From: Corynebacterium suranareeae
GTDB lineage: Bacteria > Actinomycetota > Actinomycetes > Mycobacteriales > Mycobacteriaceae
Length of the DNA: 64,000 bases
Direction of reading: 5' to 3'
NCBI RefSeq assembly: GCF_002355155.1
Contig: NZ_AP017369.1
Location: 3,162,001-3,226,000 of the forward strand
The position numbers were made by a program, and so were the translations under genes. This document shows positions 1-8,897 of this stretch, piece by piece. Below the pieces are notes generated by a model. That model ran no database searches and was not told the DNA's origin. It saw only the letters and a program-made list of their open reading frames with translations. Every line of letters begins with the position of its first letter. Position 1 is the first letter of the stretch.

Positions 1-46
1 CCAAAATCGCTTCTAAGAGCCTTTTAAAGCGCTAGTGATACAAATG
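1..46. repeat. Intergenic repeat, ATCGCTTCTAAGAG type
   Basis: The segment TCGCTTCTAAGAG followed by CCTTTT and, about 20 nt on, ATACAAAT recurs at 37148-37190 and 51966-52009 with the same internal order. Shorter relatives sit at 42396-42410 and 62995-63011. All are intergenic and lie just beyond gene 3' ends, so this is probably a short dispersed non-coding repeat of the genome. Confidence 0.5.
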
Positions 47-63
47 TATGTTTGAGACTTCTT

Positions 64-465
64 CTAGAGAGCCCGGAAGATCACACCTTGAGCATGTAGA
101 TCATCAAGGAGGTTTTCTAAACCATGCTTTGGGGAATCAGGTGCGATATTGACCGTCAACATTTCTGTCATCGGGGCTTCAACATACAATCCCAGTGATT
201 CCAATTGGGCGCGCACATGGTCGGCGGCGATGGCGTCGACAAGCACTCGAAGTGTTTTGTTTCCGCCAGCGACCGCCACGTGTTGAAATTCCAAGACTTC
301 ATCAACATGGTGTGCCCGTACGACATCTCCTAGGGCACAATCCTGGGCGACGGCAGGAAGGGTGGCTACAAGGTAGTAGCCTTCAGCAAGCGGTTCTACG
401 CCTACCTCTTCAGATTCCACTCCCGGGACATCCAGTGGAATGCGCAGCTTTTCCTGCTTGCCCAC
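64..465 (-). CDS. DUF4265-like hypothetical protein
   Basis: A 133-residue soluble protein with no signal peptide or membrane segment. The N-terminus (LRIPLDVPGVESEEVGVEPL) followed by a YYLVATLPAV stretch, a GDVV motif near residue 45 and a GGNKTLRVLVDA segment near residue 66 resemble the DUF4265 family; this is a pattern match from memory, so moderate confidence. It starts 5 nt downstream of the clpB stop on the same strand and is probably co-transcribed with clpB, so heat-shock control by read-through is likely. No catalytic motif is visible and I assign no function. One copy of the recurrent 13-mer GGCGTCGACAAGC lies inside it at 232-244. Confidence 0.7.
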   Translation of the reverse strand: MGKQEKLRIPLDVPGVESEEVGVEPLAEGYYLVATLPAVAQDCALGDVVRAHHVDEVLEFQHVAVAGGNKTLRVLVDAIAADHVRAQLESLGLYVEAPMTEMLTVNIAPDSPKHGLENLLDDLHAQGVIFRAL

Positions 466-470
466 GTGTG

Positions 471-3029
471 TTAGACCGCCCTGGAGACGTCGAGCTTCTG
501 GCCGCCGTCGGCGACGTCGACAAGCACTGCATCGCCATCGCGGACGTTGCCTGCCAGCAATTCCTTAGCCAAGGTGTCACCGATGGCCTGCTGGATGAGC
601 CTGCGCAATGGACGAGCGCCATAGGCAGGATCATAACCACGCTCAGCCAACCAGGACTTCGCGCTATCACTCACACGAAGTGCAAGCCTGCGGTTTGCCA
701 AACGGTCAGTGAGCTGCTTGATCTGGATATCAACGATGCTGGTCAGCTGCTCTGGCGACAGTGGATCAAAGATCACGACATCATCGAGACGGTTGACAAA
801 TTCAGGCTTGAAGGCCATCTTCACAGCGTCCATCATCTGTTCGCGCGTACCGCCCGCACCCAGGTTGGAGGTGAGGATCAAGATGGTGTTGCGGAAGTCC
901 ACGGTGCGGCCTTGGCCGTCGGTGAGCCGTCCTTCGTCGAGAACCTGCAGGAGGATATCGAAGACATCGGGGTGGGCTTTTTCAACTTCGTCGAAAAGCA
1001 CCACGGTGTAGGGGCGGCGTCGAACTGCCTCAGTGAGCTGTCCACCTTGGTCGTAACCGACATATCCTGGAGGGGCACCGACCAAACGAGCAACCGAGTG
1101 CTTCTCACCATATTCAGACATATCGATGCGGATCATGGCGCGATCATCATCGAAGAGGAACTCTGCAACAGCCTTAGCAAGCTCTGTCTTACCAACACCT
1201 GTTGGGCCAAGGAAGAGGAAGGAACCGGTGGGTCGATTTGGATCGGCAACACCAGCACGTGAACGACGCACCGCATCAGACACTGCCGTTACTGCCTCCA
1301 GCTGACCGACCACACGGTTGCCCAAGACACGCTCCATGTTCAGAAGCTTTTCGGTCTCACCCTGCATCATCTTGCCTGCTGGGATGCCAGTCCATGCGGA
1401 GACAACATCAGCGATCGTATCCGGAGTGACTTCCTCGGTGAGCATGGCGTTTTCATTGACCCCCACCTTGGATTCGGCTTCTTCGATCTGCTTTTCCAGC
1501 TCAGGAATCCGGCCGTAGCGCAGCTCTGCGACACGTCCGTAGTTACCGTCACGTTCTGCAATATCGGACTCAGAGCGTAGAGATTCCAGTTCTTCCTTCA
1601 TCTCACGGACATCATCAATCGCAGACTTTTCATTTTGCCAACGAGCCTTCAACTCAGAGAGCTTCTCACGTTCATCGGCAAGTTCAGAGCGCAGCTTTTC
1701 CAGGCGTTCTTTAGAAGCGGCATCTGATTCCTTGGAAAGTGCCATCTCTTCAATCTCAAGGCGACGAACAATACGCTCGAGCTCGTCGATTTCTTGAGGT
1801 GAAGAGTCAATCTCCATGCGCAGACGTGACGCAGCTTCATCGACTAGGTCAATAGCCTTGTCTGGCAAGAAACGGCTGGTGATGTAGCGGTTAGAAAGCT
1901 CAGCTGCAGCAACCAATGCGGAGTCCTGAATGCGGACACCATGGTGAACCTCATAGCGCTCTTTCAGTCCACGAAGAATACCCACGGCATCTTCTACAGT
2001 TGGCTCACCAACATAGACCTGCTGGAACCTACGCTCTAAAGCGGCATCCTTTTCGATGTACTTGCGGTACTCATTTAGCGTGGTAGCACCAACCAAACGC
2101 AGCTCACCGCGGGCAAGCAATGGCTTGATCATGTTTCCGGCATCCATGGCGGATTCACCAGAAGCGCCAGCACCAACAATGGTGTGCAGCTCATCAATGA
2201 AGGTCACTACCTCACCGTTAGCTCCCTTGATCTCATCAAGAACAGCCTTCAAACGCTCCTCGAACTCACCACGGTACTTTGCACCAGCAACCATGGAACC
2301 CAAATCAAGACTGATGAGGGTCTTACCCTTGAGGGATTCTGGAACGTCTCCTGCAACAATGCGGCGAGCAAGGCCCTCAACGATGGCCGTCTTACCCACA
2401 CCGGGCTCACCAATAAGAACAGGGTTGTTCTTGGTACGACGGCTAAGGACCTGGACCACGCGGCGAATTTCCTGGTCACGGCCAATAACAGGGTCAATCT
2501 TGCCTTCACGAGCAAGCTTGGTCAGGTCAGTTGAGTACTTTTCCAAAGCCTGGAACTGGCCTTCAGGATCCTGAGTGGTCACACGCTGCGATCCGCGAAC
2601 AGAAGGAAAAGCTTCCTTGATGGCATCATAAGTTGCGCCCTTCTTAGTTAACAGATCAGCAGCATCTGACTTTCCGCGCGCAATACCTGCCAGCAGCACT
2701 TCCGTTGAAACGTACTCATCGCCTAATTCACCAGCAAGCTCCTGAGCTGCAGTAAACGCATTGAGTGCATCCCGGTTGAAGTTAGGGTTAGCCATATTGG
2801 CGCCCGATGCCTTGGGGTAGGAATCCACCAACTTCTTGGCCTCTGCAAGAACGTCCTTAGGCTCCACACCCGTAGCCGTGAGCACTGGGGCTGCCACACC
2901 ATCAGACTGCTCTAGGATGGCCACCAACAGGTGGGCTGGGCGGATATCGGGGTTACCAAGCGAGGATGCCTGCTGAAGTGCGGCCTGCATGGCTTCATTT
3001 GTTTTGGTAGTTGGATTGAATGAACTCAT
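471..3029 (-). CDS. clpB: ATP-dependent disaggregase ClpB
   Basis: ClpB is the Hsp100 hexameric disaggregase that pulls polypeptides out of aggregates together with DnaK-DnaJ-GrpE. The protein is 852 residues, normal for the family. It has a Clp N-domain (about 1-145), a first AAA+ module with Walker A GEPGVGKT at about 207-214, a long middle coiled-coil domain (about 400-520) that contacts DnaK and separates ClpB from ClpA/ClpC, and a second AAA+ module with [13 protein letters not shown] near residue 605. I use the ATG at 3029 ([15 protein letters not shown]), which begins the conserved N-domain, rather than the upstream in-frame extension; an AAAGGG site precedes it. Two HAIR elements lie upstream, so HspR repression is expected, the same control as the dnaK cluster at 15-20 kb. 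Confidence 0.98.
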   Translation of the reverse strand: MSSFNPTTKTNEAMQAALQQASSLGNPDIRPAHLLVAILEQSDGVAAPVLTATGVEPKDVLAEAKKLVDSYPKASGANMANPNFNRDALNAFTAAQELAGELGDEYVSTEVLLAGIARGKSDAADLLTKKGATYDAIKEAFPSVRGSQRVTTQDPEGQFQALEKYSTDLTKLAREGKIDPVIGRDQEIRRVVQVLSRRTKNNPVLIGEPGVGKTAIVEGLARRIVAGDVPESLKGKTLISLDLGSMVAGAKYRGEFEERLKAVLDEIKGANGEVVTFIDELHTIVGAGASGESAMDAGNMIKPLLARGELRLVGATTLNEYRKYIEKDAALERRFQQVYVGEPTVEDAVGILRGLKERYEVHHGVRIQDSALVAAAELSNRYITSRFLPDKAIDLVDEAASRLRMEIDSSPQEIDELERIVRRLEIEEMALSKESDAASKERLEKLRSELADEREKLSELKARWQNEKSAIDDVREMKEELESLRSESDIAERDGNYGRVAELRYGRIPELEKQIEEAESKVGVNENAMLTEEVTPDTIADVVSAWTGIPAGKMMQGETEKLLNMERVLGNRVVGQLEAVTAVSDAVRRSRAGVADPNRPTGSFLFLGPTGVGKTELAKAVAEFLFDDDRAMIRIDMSEYGEKHSVARLVGAPPGYVGYDQGGQLTEAVRRRPYTVVLFDEVEKAHPDVFDILLQVLDEGRLTDGQGRTVDFRNTILILTSNLGAGGTREQMMDAVKMAFKPEFVNRLDDVVIFDPLSPEQLTSIVDIQIKQLTDRLANRRLALRVSDSAKSWLAERGYDPAYGARPLRRLIQQAIGDTLAKELLAGNVRDGDAVLVDVADGGQKLDVSRAV

Positions 3030-3146
3030 CTTGTCATTGCCCTTTCTTTTTAACGGGCGCCAACCTACACACAATTTGTGTTGATCTCAGTTTCCTGCAG
3101 GTCAAGCGCCATTATTTAACTCTCTACTATCTATAACGCACAAAGA

Positions 3147-3167
3147 GTTGAGTATGTTCCACTCAAG
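3147..3167. promoter_or_regulatory. HAIR operator (HspR site) of clpB
   Basis: The sequence shows TTGAGT-N7-ACTCAAG, which matches the HspR-associated inverted repeat CTTGAGT-N7-ACTCAAG except for the outermost left base. It is about 120 bp upstream of the clpB start. HspR is encoded at 15333-15773 in the same window. Confidence 0.85.
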
Positions 3168-3188
3168 TTTAAAAAAGTTAAAAATAAA

Positions 3189-3208
3189 TTGAGCGAACTG
3201 CAGTCAAG
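3189..3208. promoter_or_regulatory. Second, degenerate HAIR-like operator
   Basis: TTGAGC-N7-AGTCAAG keeps the HAIR spacing and most bases of each half-site, 41 bp from the better HAIR copy. Two copies four helical turns apart would suit cooperative HspR binding; that is an inference. Confidence 0.5.
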
Positions 3209-3284
3209 TTTAAGTTCTAGCCGCCAAGTACGCATCAGGGTTAACCCGTAACTTTGATGGTACGTGGGGGAAGGCGTCGAAAAG

Positions 3285-3317
3285 CAAAAAGCGCCGGACA
3301 CTCAGGGCCCGACGCCA
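3285..3317 (-). terminator. Terminator after the GltS-type symporter
   Basis: Read on the minus strand after the stop at 3325, a GC-rich imperfect hairpin (GGCGTCGG ... CCGGCGC) is followed by a T-run, as in a rho-independent terminator. A copy of the 13-mer GGCGTCGAAAAGC (3273-3285) abuts it. Confidence 0.55.
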
Positions 3318-3324
3318 ACCACCT

Positions 3325-4674
3325 TTATTGCGGCTTACCTTCTCCGCGGACGTGTCCGCGCTCTGGCAGCCACTTCAGACCCCACGCGAGGCCTAAAATT
3401 ACGATCGCAATAATAAGCGAGGCCCAACCAAGCCCCATGGTAAAGCCAGTGAGCACCGCAATTGGCGCGATGATCGTCATGCCGATTTCAAACGGAGCGA
3501 AACCGATATACGCCACGCCATACTCATTGAGCGTTCCCGACTTCAATTTGGGATCAACAATCTTCAGCAAGGCGATACCAGTTGCCACCGCCGCGGTTGC
3601 CCAACCCCAACCAAAGATCGCGCGCTCCAACCACTTTTCACCAAAGAAACGCGGAGCAACCCAGAAAAAGAAGAAACAACAATAAATAGTACCCAACACA
3701 AACAGCACCACGAGAGGCACCCAATAATCAGCAATCGCGGCAGGCGCAATGGATGCAATACCAAACGCGATGAGATAATCCGTCGCTGCGCCGGATACTG
3801 AATTAACAGTCTCACGATCCAAATACTCAGGCTTCTTCAGCGCGCGCATAATGCCCATACCCACGATGCCAACCACAAACGACATGGCGAAAAGCGGAAT
3901 GGAAACGGTTGGGAAAATCTCACCGAGCCACTGGTTAATCGAATACGCAACCGCAACCGTGAGCAAAATGATGCCAGTGTGCAGCGCTAACGGCTCAATC
4001 GCCGAAGGATTAGTGCTTGCTTTACCGATCGATGGACGTTCACTGAGCTTATCGATATAACCCGAACGCAAATCCCACGGCAACTGCGCAGGCATCGCCG
4101 CAGTCTTACCCTTCTTAATGCCCCACGTTGTGAAAATGATTCCACCAACAATCGCAGCGAACGTACCAACTGTTGCCGAAGTAAAGCCCAAAGACATCGC
4201 AGCTTCTGCACCCGAAGACTCCAACGCAGTGCCCACCGCAGCAGCGGTACCAAAACCACCAACGAAACCAACCGGCAACATCATGCCGAACCACTCTTCG
4301 GTACCCCACACCGGCTGGAACAAAAACAGTCCCAACAAAATAAACAGGCCCCACTGCCCCACAAACATTGCCGTGGAATACGCCCACATCGTCTTCATGC
4401 CAGTACGCACACCACGATCAAACTTCATGGAATACGGCATCGCCGCAAACACAATCGCAATCAACACAGTGGTGTAAGTAGAAAGATGATCAGACCAACC
4501 AATCAGCCCCAACACCTTAGGGCCCAAAATCATGCCAATCAGACCAGCAGTAATAGAGGAAGGAATGAGCAAAGTCTGGAAAAATGGGATCTTCCGGCGC
4601 ATGATATTGCCGATAATCATCAATCCCGAAATCCACCCCACATCGAGAATCAGATCAAACGGTGTGTACTCCAT
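3325..4674 (-). CDS. GltS/ESS-family sodium:glutamate-type symporter
   Basis: A 449-residue polytopic membrane protein of the ESS (glutamate:Na+ symporter, GltS) family. Hydrophobic segments run through the chain, and a GGFGTAAAVG loop near residue 144 resembles the conserved glycine-rich GGHGTxAA loop of GltS. It would import an acidic amino acid or related anion with sodium; the real substrate cannot be read from sequence and is not necessarily glutamate. I chose the ATG at 4674, with GGAAGGAAG upstream, over the GTG at 4695 that would add seven residues. It is a single gene, separated from clpB by a terminator and from the next gene by about 700 bp. Confidence 0.85.
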   Translation of the reverse strand: MEYTPFDLILDVGWISGLMIIGNIMRRKIPFFQTLLIPSSITAGLIGMILGPKVLGLIGWSDHLSTYTTVLIAIVFAAMPYSMKFDRGVRTGMKTMWAYSTAMFVGQWGLFILLGLFLFQPVWGTEEWFGMMLPVGFVGGFGTAAAVGTALESSGAEAAMSLGFTSATVGTFAAIVGGIIFTTWGIKKGKTAAMPAQLPWDLRSGYIDKLSERPSIGKASTNPSAIEPLALHTGIILLTVAVAYSINQWLGEIFPTVSIPLFAMSFVVGIVGMGIMRALKKPEYLDRETVNSVSGAATDYLIAFGIASIAPAAIADYWVPLVVLFVLGTIYCCFFFFWVAPRFFGEKWLERAIFGWGWATAAVATGIALLKIVDPKLKSGTLNEYGVAYIGFAPFEIGMTIIAPIAVLTGFTMGLGWASLIIAIVILGLAWGLKWLPERGHVRGEGKPQ

Positions 4675-5373
4675 ACCTAAAGCACTTCCTTCCACTTTTT
4701 CATAGAAATCCTTCTTTTAAGGTTTAAATGTCTTCAGCCGGGTTCGGCTTTTTGTGTTTTGCCGCCTATGCTTTTCGACGCTTAGTTACTCTCTGATCAG
4801 TGCGTGATTGCAACTCTCAAAATTGTTGAACAAAACACAACTACCCTAGTCGAGTGGCTCGGATCTTCCACATTTCCTATACGAGGAAACGAAATTTGCG
4901 GGGATTAGCAGCACGATTGAATTCGTAGCGCGATTCGGGTTGTATTTCGGATTATGTTTCGGGTCTTTGTGGCCACGCATGCAACGGGACCACAAAGACC
5001 CCAAAACAGGAAACGCCTAATCGCCGATTTAAGAGGTTGAATTTTCGGAATGAGCACAAGTATGGATGCGGGCATTTGAGGCGCTTAGAAACGATTCTGT
5101 GAGGTCAATTTTTTCGGGGTCTTGATCTTAAATTTGGCGCACTCAAGACAAACCAGACACAGATGCCAAGGATTTGGATTTTTAAGAATTTTTGGCACGT
5201 ATGTTTGGTTTCGACCTCCCCAAACCGGACTGACATGACAAGAATTCCTCAAAAGTGAAAATCTTGGCACACCAGTTTGGTTTTGAAATTCCCCGGCCCT
5301 TAAACCACCGCACGCCACCACGAATCCCCCAAAAACCCATCAAGCGCACACGCCCACAACACAAACCCCATGC
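4675..5373. other. Gene-free region with repeat fragments
   Basis: About 700 bp without a credible gene. The half near 4675-4860 should hold the symporter promoter. The rest contains a hairpin at 4961-5001, a GGCGCTTAGA...CTGTGAGGTCA block (5079-5105) that recurs at 24867-24895, and two diverged direct repeats, each TTGGCAC-N4-GTTTGGTTT (near 5190 and 5264). These resemble the intergenic repeats at 24.5 and 37 kb. The short reading frames here follow the repeats and have no ribosome sites. Confidence 0.5.
4961..5001. repeat. 12-bp perfect inverted repeat
   Basis: GGGTCTTTGTGG (4961-4972) pairs with CCACAAAGACCC (4990-5001) across a 17-nt loop. No nearby gene ends here, so it is not an obvious terminator. 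The arms resemble the GGGTCTCTGTGTTTGGT arms of the hairpins at 24.6 and 37.0 kb. Confidence 0.6.
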
Positions 5374-5393
5374 TACAATTGTTGATATGTCAA
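5374..5393 (+). promoter_or_regulatory. Probable leaderless promoter with overlapping palindrome
   Basis: A TACAAT -10 box at 5374-5379 lies only 7 nt before the ATG at 5387 and no Shine-Dalgarno sequence is present, which suggests a leaderless transcript. The palindrome TTGATATGTCAA (5382-5393) covers the predicted start site and start codon. It resembles the MarR-type operators TTGACNNGTMAA at 36320-36376. Confidence 0.5.
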
Positions 5394-6574
5394 CTAATTA
5401 CGCGCCAACCAATTACGCAGCAATCATCATCGGAGCCGGTCAAGCAGGACTCGCGGCAGCACACGAACTTTCTCGCCGAGGACTAACACCCGGCAAAGAT
5501 TTCCTCGTTCTCGATTCCAACGACGGGCCCGGCGGTGCCTGGCGGCATAGATGGGATTCACTTACTTTAGGAAAAGCCCACGGCATCGCCGACCTTCCAG
5601 GACTGCCCATGAAGCGTCCCGACCCCAAAATTCCAGCTTCTAAATTAGTAACCGAATATTACGGAGCGTATGAAGAGGAGTTTTCCTTCGCAATCGTGCG
5701 CCCGGTGAAGGTCTCCCGCGTTGAGCCCACCTCTCCTGATCCCACGAGTCTCCTACGCGTGAGCAGCGAGGACGGCCGGGAATGGACCACCCGAATGGTT
5801 TTAAACGCAACCGGCACGTGGACCAATCCTTATGTTCCTTATATTCCAGGCATTGATAAATTCCAGGGCAAGCAGCTTCATACCGTTAATTACCGCAAGG
5901 CGGAGGACTTTAAGGATAAGAAAGTCCTGGTCGTGGGCGGTGGCTTGAGTGCAGTGCAGTTTTTACTGGAGTTAGAAGGCTTGGCGGAAACTACCTGGGC
6001 GACGCGTCGTCCGCCGAACTTCACCCAGCGCGAGTTCGACGCCGGCTGGGGTCTTGCGGTTGAGCGCGCCGTCCGTGAGCGCACATTTAACGGAATCGCG
6101 CCAGCAAGCGTTGTGCGCACCACAGGCATTCCACAATGGCCCGACTATCTTGACGGCGTCGATCGAGGCCTGATTGTCAGCCGCGGCATGTTCGATGAAA
6201 TTACGCCCACCGGAGTAATTTTCGGCGAGCCTCCCGCCACCTCTGCAGAAGGTTTGGGCCCGTCAGCAGGCGCAACGCTGGCAGTTCCGCAAAGCTGGCA
6301 ACCATTCCCTGCTGGCACGCAACTAGACGTCGACGTCATTTTCTGGAACACCGGCTTCCGCGCCGCGCTACGCCACCTCTCACCGATGAAACTGCGCGGG
6401 CAAGGGCGCGGCATCGAACTAATCGACGAGGTCAGCCCCGCCTCCGACGCCCGCATACTGCTCGTCGGCTACGGCTCCACCGCATCCACGGTCGGCGCCA
6501 CCCGCGCGGGCAGGATTGCTGGCAAGGTTGCGGCTAAAAGATTGCTTGTCGACGCCTCCCCTCACGTAAATTAA
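5387..6574 (+). CDS. Flavin-containing monooxygenase-like FAD/NAD(P) oxidoreductase
   Basis: A 395-residue enzyme with two Rossmann dinucleotide-binding sites. The N-terminal IIIGAGQAGLAAAHEL binds FAD, and VLVVGGGLSAVQF near residue 185 binds NAD(P)H. The chain matches flavoproteins of the flavin-containing monooxygenase/thioredoxin-reductase-like superfamily. It probably hydroxylates or oxidises a small organic molecule; the substrate is unknown. The ATG at 5387 is chosen because the conserved FAD motif begins 13 residues later and a -10 box fits a leaderless start. Only 10 nt separate it from the luciferase-like gene, so the pair is very likely one operon. A 13-mer copy (6544-6556, minus orientation) lies at the 3' end. 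Confidence 0.85.
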   Translation: MSTNYAPTNYAAIIIGAGQAGLAAAHELSRRGLTPGKDFLVLDSNDGPGGAWRHRWDSLTLGKAHGIADLPGLPMKRPDPKIPASKLVTEYYGAYEEEFSFAIVRPVKVSRVEPTSPDPTSLLRVSSEDGREWTTRMVLNATGTWTNPYVPYIPGIDKFQGKQLHTVNYRKAEDFKDKKVLVVGGGLSAVQFLLELEGLAETTWATRRPPNFTQREFDAGWGLAVERAVRERTFNGIAPASVVRTTGIPQWPDYLDGVDRGLIVSRGMFDEITPTGVIFGEPPATSAEGLGPSAGATLAVPQSWQPFPAGTQLDVDVIFWNTGFRAALRHLSPMKLRGQGRGIELIDEVSPASDARILLVGYGSTASTVGATRAGRIAGKVAAKRLLVDASPHVN

Positions 6575-6584
6575 GGTAAATAAA

Positions 6585-7628
6585 ATGAAAGCATTCGGGT
6601 TTTTAAGCTTCGGGCACTATCAAATAGGCCACGAACGTTCCATGTTGAAACAAGCATTGGAATTAGCAAAAGAAGCAGACGCCATTGGAGTAAATGGCGC
6701 CTACTTCCGGGTTCACCACTTCGCTCCTCAAGGAGCATCACCAATGCCCCTCCTTGGAGCCATCATCGGCGCCACCAAACACATTGAAGTAGGTACTGGC
6801 GTAGTGGACATGCGTTATGAAAATCCCCTACATCTTGCCGAGGAAGCAGCAGCATTGAACCTGCTTGCCGATGGCCGAGTAGCACTTGGAGTGTCCAGGG
6901 GATCACCAGAACCAGCCGACAAGGGTTGGGAAGCATTCGGCTACGACGGCGGCGATGATCCTAAAGCTGCTGGCATGGCACGCGAGAAATTCCTTCGTTT
7001 CTTAAACGCTATTGATGGTCACGGCATGGCTGTCGCATCCGAGAATCAATACCCACGCCTCTACCATCCAGGCACTCCTTTGCCGATCTTCCCCCATGAT
7101 CCTGACCTGCGGAAATCTATTTGGTGGGGCGCTGGATCTCACAACACAGCCGAACAGGCAGCACGTGATGGTGTCAACCTCATGAGTTCCACTTTGGTTG
7201 CTGAAGCTACAGGTCAGTCTTTTGGTGACCTGCAAGCAGATCAAATTGCGTTCTACCGGCAGGCATGGAAAGAAGCTGGACACGATTGGACTCCTCGTGT
7301 GTCTGTGTCCAGGTCAATCTTCCCCATCGTCACAGACCGCGACCGCGAGCTATTTGGACTTCAAGGACAAGGTGGCGATCAAATTGGCATCTTGGATGAC
7401 GCTCGATCCACCTTTGGCCGAAGCTACGCCGGAAGCCCTGATGAGCTTATTGATCAGCTCAAGGAAGACAAGGCTGTGATGGAAGCCGACACGTTGATGC
7501 TGACGGTTCCCAACCAAATGGGTGTCGAGGTCAACCTATCTATTCTGAAGAACTTCGCCGAACATGTAGCTCCGGCACTCGGATGGCAACCAAACACAGA
7601 AGGCCTGGTCACCGGTTACGAGTTCTAA
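6585..7628 (+). CDS. LLM-class luciferase-like flavin-dependent oxidoreductase
   Basis: A 347-residue TIM-barrel protein of the bacterial luciferase-like (LLM) superfamily, which uses reduced FMN or F420 for monooxygenation or redox chemistry. The N-terminal GFLSFGHYQIGHERS, the IEVGTGVVDMRYENPLHLAE segment near residue 68 and LGVSRGSPEP near residue 101 follow the typical family order. It sits 10 nt after the FAD monooxygenase gene, with AAGGTAAATAAA before the ATG, so the two probably act in the same pathway. The last four bases overlap the convergent pseudogene. Substrate not predictable. Confidence 0.85.
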   Translation: MKAFGFLSFGHYQIGHERSMLKQALELAKEADAIGVNGAYFRVHHFAPQGASPMPLLGAIIGATKHIEVGTGVVDMRYENPLHLAEEAAALNLLADGRVALGVSRGSPEPADKGWEAFGYDGGDDPKAAGMAREKFLRFLNAIDGHGMAVASENQYPRLYHPGTPLPIFPHDPDLRKSIWWGAGSHNTAEQAARDGVNLMSSTLVAEATGQSFGDLQADQIAFYRQAWKEAGHDWTPRVSVSRSIFPIVTDRDRELFGLQGQGGDQIGILDDARSTFGRSYAGSPDELIDQLKEDKAVMEADTLMLTVPNQMGVEVNLSILKNFAEHVAPALGWQPNTEGLVTGYEF

Positions 7629-8104
7629 CCCAGGACTTTGTCGATTGAGGCGTTGAGGTCTTCCCACAGATCTTCAACGTCTTCAATTCCTACCGAAACG
7701 CGGCAAAGGGTCATAGGTACTCCTGCCGCCACTTCAGCATCCCACCTGGTGCGTCGTTCAATTGCTGTTTCCACACCACCCAAACTGGTCGCGTGGGTTA
7801 ACAGTGACAGGCCTTCGAGAATCTCATCAGTTCGTTCAGGTGTTGCATCAAGCTCAAATGACAACATGTTTCCGCATCCAGAGGGTAGAACTCGCACAGC
7901 TTTTTCATGTTGGGGATCATCTAAAAGCCCTGGATAATCAACGCGGGTAACCGAAGGATGCGCATTTAGTCGACGCGCAAGCTCCGCTGCGTTGGATTCT
8001 GCTCGATCAAGACGCACAGCTAAAGAATGCAATCCCCGGAGAGCAAGAAACGCTTCAAGTCCTCCCGGTACCGACCCATGATCGTGACGGTGAGTGGACG
8101 CCAC
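7625..8104 (-). pseudogene. Truncated cystathionine gamma-synthase/lyase-type PLP enzyme
   Basis: The reading frame encodes only the C-terminal part (about 155 residues) of a Cys/Met-metabolism PLP enzyme. GSVPGGLEAFLALRGLHSL followed by the LSLLTHATSLGGVETAIERR segment is characteristic of the C-terminal domain of MetB/MetC-like proteins of about 380 residues. The N-terminal half, with the PLP-binding lysine and most of the active site, is missing. The frame opens at a GTG, and the region upstream to the regulator gene (8105-8163) is too short for the lost part, so this is a deletion remnant. A short ATG frame with AAGGAAG upstream (near 8138) reads in another phase. It probably belonged to an operon with the XRE-cupin regulator. 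Confidence 0.8.
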
Positions 8105-8163
8105 GCAGGGTTGATAGGTACAGATGGTGGGTAAAAATTCATCAAGCTTCCTTACTTGTTATA

Positions 8164-8733
8164 TCAAGTACGAGGTACACGCTTGTCCAAGGCAACTAAA
8201 TACCTCGTGGTTACGGTGGTGGGATTAGCAAAGACGGTGTCTCGCGGAGGCCCAAACCGTAGACAATCCCCCGTTGAAAGTTCGTGGACCTCTTCACCTT
8301 CAGTAATACGAACGGATCCTTCGAGCACCCAGACCAACTGATCCATGAAACGGTAAGCATCCGCTGGGTAGCCAACTTCTGATCCTGGAGGCAGCATTAC
8401 TTCCACTAGTTCTAGTGGCGATTCTGACGGCTGTGACACTGCACGCCGTGTGTAACCGGTAGCTGGATCTGTCCATACAGGCTGCTTTGACCGCCGAGTG
8501 AGCCGGTCATGACCGCCTTCAGCTTGTGCAATGAGCTCTGAAAGAGTCATACCCAACGCACCGGAAAGGCGTCCAAGTAATGCAGCGCTTGGTTGCGCCT
8601 CTGAGTTTTCTACGCGGGAAATCATTGCTCGTGACACACCGGAAGATTCAGCTAACGCCGAGATGGAGAGCCTGCGTTGGGTTCGTGCGTCGAAAAGCGC
8701 TTTGGCGAGAGCTTCACTTAGATCGTCTTCCAT
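8164..8733 (-). CDS. XRE-family regulator with C-terminal cupin
   Basis: A 189-residue transcription factor with an N-terminal Cro/C1-type helix-turn-helix (about residues 10-64; LSISALAESSGVSRAMISRV) and a C-terminal cupin sensor domain (about 105-182; PGSEVGYPADAYRFMDQLVWVLEGSVRI). Family members usually control a neighbouring amino-acid or sulfur metabolism gene in response to a small ligand. Here the next gene on the strand is the broken transsulfuration enzyme, so its original target may be lost. No Shine-Dalgarno site precedes the ATG. The divergent small frame at 8773 shares the promoter region, where AGAACATTTT and AGAACAATTTTGTC may be operator halves. Confidence 0.85.
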   Translation of the reverse strand: MEDDLSEALAKALFDARTQRRLSISALAESSGVSRAMISRVENSEAQPSAALLGRLSGALGMTLSELIAQAEGGHDRLTRRSKQPVWTDPATGYTRRAVSQPSESPLELVEVMLPPGSEVGYPADAYRFMDQLVWVLEGSVRITEGEEVHELSTGDCLRFGPPRDTVFANPTTVTTRYLVALDKRVPRT

Positions 8734-8772
8734 GCAGACAATAATGTCACTTTAAGAACAATTTTGTCTACT

Positions 8773-8892
8773 ATGAGAACATTTTTAGAGAAAGTAGGCT
8801 GGTCCGCGAGAGTAGCATTGGGTTACACAAAGTGGGTCGAGTCACGGGGCTCGGAAGACTACGATGATTTACTCACCTACCGAAAGCGCTAA
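8773..8892 (+). CDS. Small unidentified open reading frame (39 aa)
   Basis: An ATG at 8773 opens a 39-codon frame ending in TAA at 8890-8892, just 5 nt before the rifampin ADP-ribosyltransferase start. The peptide (starts MRTFLEKVGWSARVALGY, ends LLTYRKR) is basic and has no membrane segment. I do not recognise it. Its position suggests it is either a leader or translational-coupling peptide for the next gene, or a chance frame; no clear Shine-Dalgarno site is present. Confidence 0.35.
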   Translation: MRTFLEKVGWSARVALGYTKWVESRGSEDYDDLLTYRKR

Positions 8893-8897
8893 CCGCA

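Noticed and set aside
195..1262. Long plus-strand frame antisense to clpB
   Set aside because: It lies opposite the conserved ClpB AAA+ domain and has no recognisable motif or ribosome site; it is a codon-bias shadow.
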